This document shows, piece after piece, positions 37,501-49,500 of a stretch of 64,000 bases of DNA. The stretch covers positions 558,001 through 622,000 of the forward strand of contig NC_091034.1 of NCBI RefSeq assembly GCF_041296385.1. Direction: 5' to 3'. Both the position numbers and the translations under genes were made by a program. Source of the DNA: Aphelocoma coerulescens. Lineage: Eukaryota; Chordata; Aves; Passeriformes; Corvidae. Position 1 is the first letter of the stretch. The number at the start of each line of letters is the position of its first letter. The notes beneath the pieces were generated by a model that saw nothing but the letters and a program-made list of their open reading frames with translations, ran no database searches and was not told the DNA's origin.

Positions 37501-40500
37501 GTCAGAAAATCTGCATTTTATTCAGTGATGAAAATGTGAGTCAGGGTACTGTGTGACATGGAGAGGCAGCACAGCACCCACGTTTGATGGGTCTCAAATA
37601 CATCACTTGGGGGTCTCAAACACCTGCTGGAAATCCTTGGCTGCCTCAAGTTCTTGAGACCCTATTCTGATGCTGCTCCTCAATAGAACAGGGAGGCCAC
37701 ATCCACTTTGACGTGTCACAAACAGCAACACTCCAGACTTGGGAGGCTCCAGTAGAATGGGAAGAGCTGTGTCTGCTTTTAGAGGTTTCTTGATTTGGTG
37801 GCATGGTTGCATCCCCCAATACGTGATAAACTTTTGTATTCATCCTCCAGATGAGCAGCTTCCTGTTATTTCACCATTAGACTGGTGGATTTGGGACAGT
37901 TTTCCAGGCTGCAGGTTGGGCAAGTTGGAGATTTCTCCTTTTTTAAACTTCAGAACAGCTCTGGGTTTTCTTGCCAAGGAAAAGTCTGGCCTTTGCATTA
38001 ATCAGTGACTCCTAAATATTCCCTTGTCCCACTTAATGTCACTCGCCCTGAATTTTTACACTCAGTGCCTGGATTCTTGGAGAGCTGTAAGGCAGGACCT
38101 GGACAGACTGCAGCCCTTCTGCAGATCCAGTCAGTTTGTTCCTTCGGAAAGTCATAAAACAGTCTCCAAAACTTCATTAGCAGGAGAGGTTCAGCCTCCT
38201 CCTGCCTGGGCTTATGGCTCACCTGGGAAAAGCCCTTCTCCTCTGTTCCATACAAATGGAGCTGGTTCCACAGCAGCTGCTTTGGAAGGAGAGAGGGGCT
38301 CACCAGAGATCTACGAGGTCACAACCTCCTTGTCAATAAATTCTCCCACTGAACATTGTAAAATCAATGTTCTCTTCTTGCCAGACACCACTTCTTCCCT
38401 CCAAGTTCTGCGACCTGTTGTCCTTTGCCCTCTGGATTGTTTGGTACCCTGCAGATCCCCGCAAAGCCATGATGGACAGTGGAGCTGTTCACACATTACA
38501 AACGGACTGAACATCTTTCAAGTACAGATACACTGAGCTTTTCCACCTTCCTGAGCTTCAAATTCCCAATAAAACGAAGCTCCTGCTCACTGTGAATGTC
38601 TCTCACTGGCATTTGGAAGAGGCTCTTTGTGATACCCTTTGTTGTTTGCGTCCTCTGTCTTGGGCCGCGGTTTGGTCTTCCAGAAATATCTTAAAGTGTA
38701 TTTTGGTGTTCACAAGACTGGGATTGTTGCCAAAAAAGTCTCCCATTTATTATTAAATGGTATGATTTGCCCTTGTAATGGTACATCCTGGTGTGTTTTA
38801 CAGCCCACAATAGATGAGAAGATTCAGCTCGTGCCTAAAGCCCAGTTGGGCAGCTGGGGGAAGGGCAGCAGTGGTGGAGCCAAGGCAAGCGAGATGGGTA
38901 AGTCAGGAGGGACCCTCACCCTCGGCTGTGCTGCCAAAGAGCAGGTTTGGGTGGGGTTCACAGAACGATGGAATGTCCTCAGCCAGGAGGGACCCACAAG
39001 GATCGGAGTCCAGCCCCTGGCCCTGCCCAGACCCCCAACAGCCCCACCCTGGGCATCCCTGGCAGCCTCGGGGCCGTGCCCATTCCCTGGGGAGCCTGGG
39101 CAGTGCCCAGCACCCTCTGGGGGAAGAACCTTTCCTGATATCCAACCTAAACCCTCCCCTGACACAGCTCCAGCCGTTCCTGGTCCTGTCCTGGGCACAG
39201 AGCAGGGATCAGAGCTGCCCCTCAGGAGGAGCTGCAGCCCCCAATGAGGGCTCCCCTCAGTCTCCTCCCCTCTCTGTGTGACCTCCTGACAAGAAGGGTT
39301 GAAGCGGGGCAGGACCAGCCTTTTCCCTGCACTTCTCTCCCCATCGCTCTGAAACAGCTCTGGCTGAACTGCTCAGTGATGCCAAGGTAGCAGCAGCTCC
39401 TGACCTTGTCACTCTGCTCTGTGTTGTCTCCACGATCTCCAGACTCCTTGCGACCAAGTGCCACAAGTCTGAACAGATTTTCTGCCCTGCAGCCTCCAGT
39501 CTCCCCAGTATCTGCCTCATCTGCATCTTCAGAACTAGAATCTCGCAGGGCCTTAACGAGGTGAGTGTTGCTCCGTCTCTCTTCCCTGCTGCACTTTGCA
39601 CCCCCTGCTCTGGGTACCAGCACTCAGAAAGAAGAGAATTCCTTGCCTTTCCAGGAATTCCCCTCTGAGTTAGCTTCAAACACACCTGTATTTTATAATA
39701 CCATAGGAGAGACAGGTGGAATTCATTTTTAAAGCCATTTTGATGAATGTTTTTATACCCTTCAGCTAAGGGTAGTTGTGTTTAACAGATCAAAAACTCT
39801 TCAGATAAAAAGTAGTAATAAATAGGTTGGATTTAATAGCTGTGAGTTCAGCCAGGTCAGTAGGTTTATTTATCCAGAAAAACACACCTAAAACCTGGCA
39901 GAAATGCAGCATAAAACAGTGTCTGACCCTTCCCAGCAGGTGTTACCTGCCCATGCTCCCGCATGCCACAAAACGCTCCAGAGCCTCTCTCTCACTCCAA
40001 TTCCTTCAGGGCTGCAGCCACTCCAGCTTGGAGCATGAAACATGTATTAACCCTCAATAATTTATTAACTCTAGACACGGTTTATAAATGTACAGTTCAT
40101 TTAAAAGGTCACTGGATCTTCCTTCCAGTGCACACGAGCTGCTGAAGTGTTTTCCTGGGTTGTGCCTCTAATGTTTTCCCTCCTATTTCACTTACTCCAT
40201 TTTGGTATTGTTTTGCCCATCTTACTCGTTAACACAATAGTTAATAGGACAGATCATTGTCACCTGTTGCTGGAAGCGTTCACTGTTTGGGAGGTATTTT
40301 TCAATAAATGGGTAAAAAATACAACTCTGATGGGATCACAGAATGGTTTGGGTTGGAGAGACTTTAAAGATCACCCAATCCCACCCCCCGTCATGGGCAG
40401 AGACACCTTCCACTATCCCAGGGTGCTCCAAGCCCCGTCCAACCCAGCCTTGGACACTTCCAGGGATGGGGCAGCCACAGCTGCTCTGGGCACCCTGTGC

Positions 40501-43500
40501 CAGGGCCTCCCCACCCTCACAGGGAGGAATTTCTTTGCAACATCTAATCTAAAGCTCTCACACCATTTCAAAGTGAAACAGAGTCCTTGTGTTATAAAAT
40601 TCACAATTCCATGTATAAAATGGGTGCTGCAGAGCACTGCTTTTCCATGTGTTCCCTAGCAAGCATTGGCTCTGCCTGTCCACTCTGGGTATTTGTGTAT
40701 GCGCATCCCTGAAACTGAGTTAATTTTGGTTGTAGGTACAGCTGTAAGAAATGGAGTCAGCAATCCTGTGGGGTTTGGGGGTGGTTTTTCCTGCAGTGAA
40801 GCCCTCAGGTACCTTCTCTAACCTCTGAGTGTGTTTGTGTTCGGCAGTCGTGGGAGCACAGGCAGGGAGAAGAACGACAAACCTCTGCCACCTTCCCTGT
40901 CCCGGCCCAACACCTTCCTCCGGGGCAGCAGCAGCAAGGAGCTGCTGCTGGACAACCAGGCCCAGGAGGAGCAGCGCAGGGAGATGCTGGAGACGGTGAA
41001 GCAGCTGACAGGAGGCATGGAGATGGACAGGAACAGCACCGAGGCCGAGAGGAACAAAGCCAAGGAATCTGGTAACGGCTCCTCTGTGCTTGGGGAATCT
41101 TGCTGAGTGTGTGGAAAAGCAGGAGGATCTGTCAGGAGCAGTGACACTGTCAGGCTGCTGCAGCTGTGATGCACCTCCCAGAGCTGGGTAACAGCTGAGT
41201 CAGGCAGGCCTCGGCCTCATCCCTCTCCAGCTCCTCTGTAGGATCCAGCAGAGCTGAAAGGCTGCAGGTGCCAGCACAACACCACGCCATGGCATTGTCT
41301 TGCCTGTTTTGGCCTGTCACTGTCCCACTGGCTTCTGGGCACAAAGTCCCCCAAGTCAGTGTCAGTTCTTCAGGAATGCTTTTTCAGTGCCCAGTAAAGC
41401 TGTATCTACCCTTTCCAAGCATTCCCCTGGGCCAGGGCAGGGATTTGGGTCTGGGACAGATGGTGCACAGCAGCTTTTTAGCACCATGTCGTTGCCAGCT
41501 CTCCTCCTGAGCTGGCCCTGGTGCAGTGGGACAGTGGCACCCACCAAGGTGACTCGACTGTCACCTTGTCAGTCCTGCAGCTCCTACTTTTCCTTCCTGC
41601 CAGCCTGGGCTGGTTTGTTAGTGGGAAAATGTGGACTCCCAGGGGTTGTTCCCTGTGGACAGAACCTTTATAGTAAGGACAGCGTTCAGCCCCTTCCCTG
41701 GGAAACATCTGGAAACTGCTGCAGTGAGGGAAACACCTTGACTGCCACAGCACAGCACAGGCCTATCCTGAAGCTTTGGGACGTTGTGGACAATCCACGG
41801 GCACCAGAGTTTTGGGATGTGATCAGGAGATTGTCTTGGGCTGCTGCCCATTGCAGTCAGCGTATTTTAACTTCGCTGCAACAGCTCCCATTTAATTATT
41901 TAATGGTTGCAGAGAGCTTTGAAGGTATTCGACCTGTGCCACTGCCAGCTGTGATCCTGCAAGGTCAAGTTACAGAGATACTGGGAGTTCCTATGGGGGA
42001 AAAGTAGCCAGGAAGGAATCACAGAATCCCAGAATGGTTTGAGTTGGAAGGAGCCTTAAACTCATCCAGTTCCAACCCCCTGCCATAGGCAGGGACACCT
42101 TCCACCTATCCCAGGTTGTTCCAAGCCCCATCAAAGAACTACCCTGTGCCTGAGGATGGGACAGGGGACACACCTGCTCTGGTGACTTCTGTTCTCAGAA
42201 TGTCAGCTCTGAAATGCTGATTTTCCTTTTCCAAACATTTCTTTTTGCTGTATTTCCACCAGCCAAGCCAGAAGCTCCCCCAGCTCCAGTGCAAGAAAAG
42301 CCTTCGCTATCAGAAGAGGAAATAGAGAGAAAATGCAAATCTATCATTGATGAGTTCTTGCATATTAATGATTTTAAGGTAAGCAAGATGAAAACCTCTC
42401 TTAACAGAAAGCTCTGAGGGTATGGAGTGCTTTCTCTCCAGGATCTGTCTCTGTGAGCACCCAGCCCACACAGAGGCAGTGGAAGCAGCGGGGCCGGGCA
42501 GAATCCAGGCAGCAGCAGCAGCTCCATGAGCCGTGTCAGGACAGTTGTCTCCCAAGCTTGTTTTCTGCCCTGCTGGTCACAGGAAAAATAGCCCAGCCTG
42601 TGTGTTTTAAGTAGTAAGATGGATGTGTATCTGTCATGAATCACTGAGCAGCTCCATAATACCAGCAATTCTGGAAGCAGAAAAGCTAGTGGGAAAATAA
42701 ACAGAGGTTTTCATTTAGTTATCAAAGCATGTGCTGTTCTGATCTGAAGGCAGATAAAGCAATACTAAATATTGAACAAACCACTCCAGAGGATTTTTAA
42801 TAAACATTGGAAATTACTGAGCAGCTGTCATCACTTCCTAGTTAAAAGGTTGAAATTTTGTTTCTCTTGTAAATGGGTTTTTTAGCTTGTCCAGGGAGTT
42901 TGCAAGAAGTGTTACATTGGCTACGAAGCTGCTTCGTTTGATCTTTCACTGAAATAAATTTTAAAACCTGCCAAGTTTGAAATGGCAGCATTTGGGAGTT
43001 GTTGGTTTGGCGCCCTAAAAGCAGAGTTGCTGCTTCCATTTCATTGGGCTCCCAATTAATGATTGGAAAGAGGAATAGTGTCATGATGGATTGTTTAGAG
43101 TTCACATCTAGTTATTGGGATAAATTATTAAATACTTGGTTTGGAGAGGAAAAACCGTGCTCTGGTTGGCATTGGGCTGGCCTGGGACCCAGGGGCTGGT
43201 GAGCCAAGGAGTCTCCGCTCCTTTTCCTTCTTGTGATGGACTCCAGAGGCTCCCCCTGGATGCCTGCAATGAAGAGACCACTTCGGTTCCCTGTTCGCAC
43301 ATACAACAGCGTATTTCTGTGGCTGGCTGGAAATAGAGCTGAATTGCATTGGACAGGGCTGATTAAAAGTATGGAATCAAGGCAGTTTGTTTGCATCAGG
43401 AATTACTTGCTGCTGGGGAATTCTTGGTGCTCGTCAGGTGCAATGAAGCTCCGACTAACTCTGCTTAAACTCCTGTTCCTGCAGCCACCCATGAGCAAGT

Positions 43501-46500
43501 TCCTGCTGTGTAGAGCAGAGGAATGGCCCTCTGCAGGTGTTTGGTCCTCAGAGTTTGACCTGACCATGAACTGCTGATATGACCCTGGTGACAGCAGGGT
43601 TGGCCAGCAGGGATCCCTGGGTGTCCCGGGACGCCGGGATCCTTCTGACGAGCTCCGACCCGAGTGCATGGGCTGGGACCACCGGGTTCCTGACCTGCAG
43701 AAAAAAGCAGGGCCTGAGGAAACACATCTGGGGCTGCCAGGTCTTGGTAACTCAAGGCATAAGCAGTCACAGAGCAGGTTCCTGTGGTCAGGAAGGCCAC
43801 TGAGATCCGTGGGCTGGACCCAGAAGGTCACTGGGAGGTCCTTGTTATGGCAGTGGAGATTTTTGATGTGGGACTTTGAGAGTTCCTCTCAAAGTCTCTG
43901 AGTGTTTTCTTTGTTTAGGTTGCAAAATGCACAAGTCAGAAAGTAGGGGCTTTAGAAAAGGGAAATCTTCCTCCAAGTGCTCCCCAGCTATTTTCTGCTT
44001 CTTGATGGGCTGTGGGTTTGTAACACGGGCGTTTGTGGCAGGTCAGATGAGTAACAAATCTAACCTGATACCCTCTTTTTGACTTGGCTTGATGTTTGAT
44101 GCAGTAATAGGTGTTTCGGTGGCATCCAGAAGACAATTCCTGCCATTTCACCGAGCAGCCCTGGAATGTGATTGTGTATTTTAAAAGTTGTTACCTCAGT
44201 GGTATAAATTCCATTATTGCTATTACTGTTGTTTCTGTTACTATTATGTGATGAGGTTCCACAGCCTAATTCAGCAGCCTCACTAAATACTCATTTCACC
44301 AAAAATCCCCAATGTGACAGTAGGAAATACTCTTGTGCCACGTTTTTGGCTGCTTTTCAGTTCCGGGGTGACTGATCTGTGTCGTTCCACAGGAGGCCAT
44401 GCAGTGCGTGGAGGAGCTGAGTGCCCAGAACCTGCTGCCCGTGTTTGTGCGCGTGGGAGTGGAGTCGACGCTGGAGCGGAGTCAGATCACCAGAGATCAC
44501 ATGGGCCAGTTGTTACATCAGCTGGTGCAGTCAGGAAAGCTGAGCAAGCAGGATTTCTTCAAGGGGTTGGTATTCTGCACAGAGAATCCACAGATTCTTT
44601 TCCTCAGTGTTTCTTGCAAATGGATGCTGTGCTGCAGAGAAATGTTCTCCCACCTTTTTTTGGTATCCTGCCCTCTCCACACATTCTTTTGTAAGGACCA
44701 TATCATCTGGGTGTATTTATAAGGAATATTATTACTGTAATATATCTTAAAGTGTTTCAGATGCTTTAGTGAACATAAATATGTTCATATTTATATCAGC
44801 TTTTATTTCAAAGCAGATCTGTAGGTGTCTGTTTAAATGTGTGTATTCAGATCCCTGTTCTGTGCTGCATTTCTCCCTGCTTGCCTTTTGCAAATCCCTG
44901 AATGTAATTGGAAGAGGAGGAAGTCAGAATCCTTCACACAACATTAGTACCTGGGAGCTCCTGTGCATCCACAGAGCCTCAGCCACTCTCCCACTGGGAA
45001 AAAGGCTTCACCCACCCGATGCCATCTCTCAGGACACCTCAGCTCGAGGGGCTGAGGAGGAGAGCATGCAGCAGATGGGTTGGACCTGCCTCAAGAGACC
45101 TGAGTTTCAGCTGCTGGCTCATTTCAGCTCCCTGAGTTTTGTGTTCCCAGCCTGGTGTCCAGTCCTCAAACAGTCCATGTTCCGAGGGAGGCCCCTGGTG
45201 GCACTCGGTCCTCGCCGGGGTGTAGAACAGGAGGAATAAAACAGGGGTAGCCACAAATGCAGCAGTGAAGGAGCAGATGAACTCTTTGGATCCTGAGTTT
45301 CTGAGGAGTTGGCTCTGTCTGGCTGCTTTAATTTGAATCCCTGTCATTGTGGTACCACCGACCGCTCTGACAGGAGCTCCCTGCACCCGTGTCTGTCCCT
45401 GAATTCCATCCAGCTCACAGGAAAGGTTTAGGCAGCCTGAGCCCAAAACCATATGGAACAGCTGAAAAAATCGACACAGATCCACAGGGAGAACACTTGT
45501 GTCCACACAGCACTGATGGTCAGAGGGACTCATTTGAGGTGATACATATCCAAAATGTATTGGGATTAAAGCTGTTCTGGAGTTTCCTGGCGTTTAGGTA
45601 AGTGGATCTTGATGAAATATTGGGATCTGTGGTCTGAATGTGGCATAAACAACGTGAAACAGCTCCTGAAGATGATGGAAAGGACAAGTGGTGTTCAGTG
45701 GGTGCTGAGGAGAACACCAGAAACCACCTCGCTTACTGACACAGGAGAAATGACCGTGCAATGAGGGATCACAGGATGAGCACTGCTCCCAGCCCACATC
45801 TGGGAGATGCACAACAGGAAAACAATTTCTGGCAGAAAGGCTGGAGGAGCAGTGGGGGATGCAAAGAACAAAGCAAAGGAGGTGGTTTCTGGTTTGAAAC
45901 ACAAGAGAAAATGTGCATTTATAGTCACTAAACAGGACACTGGACTTTTCAAGGTTTTTGGGGGAAACGAACCATGATAGAAACTGGCAGGAGAGCAGAA
46001 AAATTGCCATCTGCCAGGCATGGGAAGTGAAGCCACCTGCAAGGATTTCATGGAAAGAAGAGTTTTGAGCCATTCTGGAAAGTATGTCATTGGGGAGCAG
46101 TCCTGTAATTCCTGCTGCAGATAGAAACCCCCCCTCTGCTGAACTGAGCTCTTACTTACAGACATTTCACTTGATGGTTTATATTTACAGACAAAAATGC
46201 TTTTTAGTTTTATAGGTGTTACTATTACCAAACGATTTGGTACTGGGGTATAAGAATTATTACAAATTGAGGTTTCCTCGATCTATTTGTTGGATCTACA
46301 AAAGGTGGTGTCTTTTCCACATACTCTCCATGTTACTGCATGGAGAAATTCAGTCCTGGCAGTTCGGAAGTACCAAAAGCATAAAATGGCAATAGGGTCG
46401 TTGTTACTTTTGTGATTCTTCTCACTCCTCTCTCTCTTCACTCCTCTTTTATGTTACAAAACATTTTTAAAGTGCAGATTTCTTTGCAGGAAATATCTCC

Positions 46501-49500
46501 AATTAAATTTTCTTTAATACTTGATGTTTTTCCTTCTTCTAAAGCTTTGCCGAGACCTTGGAGCTGGCAGATGACATGGCCATAGATATACCCCATATCT
46601 GGTTGTACCTGGCTGAGTTGGTGACCCCCATGTTAAAAGAAGGAGGAATCTCTATGAGAGAACTTATACAGTAAGTGATGCTTTCCCAGCTGTGCCTGCA
46701 GGGTTTTCACAGCGTGGTTCCCACCAGTCGATGAAGGATGAGAGTGCTGGAGGCTCAGCTCCCCGGGAGCCAATGGAAAGCTTAATGCACATCCTTGGGG
46801 GCTGCACCGGTCTGAGAGCTCTGCTGGGAAGGGAGCTTGGTGCTTACACCCTTGGAGAGGGGTTTTATCCATAAGTCTGCTGTTTGTTTCAGCTGAGCTT
46901 AAAAATACCCCAGTGCTGTAGAGTGGAGTCATTTGGGAGCGCTGGGAGCGGGACCTGTAGCGAGTGAGGTATCGCAGAGGGGCCTGTGTGGCTCAGAGTG
47001 GTAACTGAAGGAGGGCAGGGTTAGGTGGGATATTTGGAATAAATTCCTCCCTGTGAGGGCGGGGAGGCCCTGGTACAGGGTGCCCAGAGCAGCTGTGGCT
47101 GCCCCTGGATCCCTGGAAGTGTCCAAGGCCAGGCTGGACGGGGCTTGGAGCACCCTGGGATAGTGGGAGGTGTCCCTGCCCAAACTCTGGGATTCTGTGT
47201 CTGCTACCTGGGCATTTCCTTGAATGGGCACAAAACCTTGTCTGCAAGACTGGAAAGCATTTCCTGGACCAGAATTCCTGTATTTTCTGTACGTCCTTAC
47301 ATATTTGGGGATTGACTGGAAGCCAATGGAATGGTTCCTATTTCTATTACCAGTATATTAAGAAAATAACAGTATTTTCCCTCTACCCAAATACAGCATC
47401 CCACAAAAATGAGTGGATTTGACATTAAATAAAACATACTTTTTGATGTAAAATTCAAGTCTTTGTAATTAGCCCTGTTGTGACAAGGTCACTGCATCAC
47501 TAAATGTTTTATCAGCAGTGCTGGATTAATCAAATCCTTCCTCCCTGGCAGAAGTTAAAGGTGATTTCCTGCCTCAGTTTGCCCTTTGCTTTGCATTCCA
47601 AATACGAATTATAAAGAAAAAACACCTGGTTTTCTTTCATTCTAGAGAATTTAGCAAACCCTTGCTTCCTGTGGGAAGAGCCGGCGTCTTGCTTGCTGAA
47701 ATCTTGCACCTTCTATGCAAACAAATGGTGAGTGCCCAGGTGCTCCTGTCCTCCAGAGGGAGGAGTGGATGCAGCGCTCGTGTTCATGCATGAAACCTAC
47801 ACCATTCCCACATGAGGACGTTTAGGGATGATCAGCCAGTCCAGATAACTTAGGAAACATGCCTCGCACCCCCAGTTTCCAGTCAAGCCTTAAGAGGTTC
47901 CAAAAAGTTGAGTTAACTTTTTGTTTTCTCATCACTTTTCCCTTTTGCAGGTACCTTTGCACCTGGCTTCTCCCAGAAGCTAAGTGCTGAAATACTGCAA
48001 GAGGGACATGCTCAAGGGATTTCTGGGCTGACCAGAAGCAGCAAGTGCCGGGAATCTTGCGAGAGAGCTGTTCTTGCAGACCGGAGAGGTTCTCAGGGTT
48101 CGGATAAGCTTCCGATGGCCTCAGACTGCTGGGTGCTTATCCAAACTAAACCTGCCGACTCTTGAGGTTCACCCAGCACTGGGGTAGTGACACCTCCTCA
48201 CCCCGTGACTCCAAGAGCTCTCTTTCACACCTCACAGCTGCGTGTCCAACCAGTTTGGTGTTTTCCCTATAACTCATCTCCATTTTTGTCTTTTTTTTTC
48301 TTTTTTTTTTTAAATCCAGCTAAATCCTGCACTTTGGGTAGTGTCTATTTCCAACCCTGTAAAATCCCTCACTTGCCTTTTTTATATTTTTTCAAGCATG
48401 CATTCAAGTAAGGTTGAATGTTCCAGGAGCATTTCAGTCTTAACAGTGCAAAGAGTGTCTTTTTATTTATTTATTTTAGTCTTGTGCTTGTTTGGACAAT
48501 CAACTTCCATTTTTTTTTTAACTATTCTGTGAAAGAAAAGCTGCTGTGCTCTGGGTGTGGAAGCACAGCCTTGGGTCTCTGTTTCTGCCACAGCTTTCTG
48601 ATCTAATCTCGTCCAGGCCAAGACTTGGACTCAGGTATTTCAATGTAATATCAGCCATCTAATCCAGATCTTGATGGGTCAGAGCAGGAACTATGCACAG
48701 TTGGCTCTTAACAACCTGTATCATAAACTGAAAATTTTAATCTGCTTTGTAAACTAAAAGTCAGGCTGCATTTCTCAGCTTGGCTTAGGCTACTCAGTGA
48801 TCTCCTTGTGAGCAGGCGCTGTAAGGTGAAGCTCTGGCAGAGCATTTGGGTGAAAAGATCTGGTTGTGCTCAGCATTTTTATTCTTGTCAGAACTGTGTG
48901 TGTCAGAACTGGGCCCTCCGAGGCAGGAGGCTCAAAGGTCAGTGTGACATTAGAGGCTGCAAAAGGCTGAATTGTCTGTGCTCAAAGGCACTGCTCTCAA
49001 GGTTTGCATAAACTCTAGGAATTGAGGAGAGAATTTGGGATTGTGTGCCTGAATTTGAGTCTTGGTCTCTGTGCAGAAAAGAGCCGTGTAAATAAGGAAT
49101 TTTCTCAAAGGAGCAGTGTGCCAGAGCCTTACTGTCGAGGCAGGGGAGCGTGAGTCACGGAGTAAGTCAGGAGAAGGATCTGAGTCATCCGTGCCAGCTC
49201 TGTGTCAGGCCGTGGGAAACTGTCCTGTTCCACTGCTCCTGGGTAACCTCGGAGGTCGTTGCGAACCCCCCGTGTCACTTCTGCCTTGTCCGTTCCCCAT
49301 CACGAGGCGTTGCCCGCCTGACAAGATGTGCATACCCGGGGGGATTGCACATGTGGTTTCTCTTGCACGAGGTCTCCAGATGTTCTCACTCATTGCCGGG
49401 CGTTTGTTGGGTGGCTGAGCTGTCCATTATTCCTCCTGACACAGCTGCACCATTCTGGCCCCTGTGAACTCCCGGGGTGTCACTCAGCTCTTTAAACTGG

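Noticed and set aside
41300..42007. 235-codon plus-strand open frame in intron q/r
   Set aside because: It lies between two well defined exons, runs out of phase with the gene, and its translation resembles nothing known.
45594..46231. Overlapping 159- and 178-codon minus-strand frames in intron s/t
   Set aside because: Two frames of the same stretch are open at once, which points to composition, and neither has a recognisable domain.
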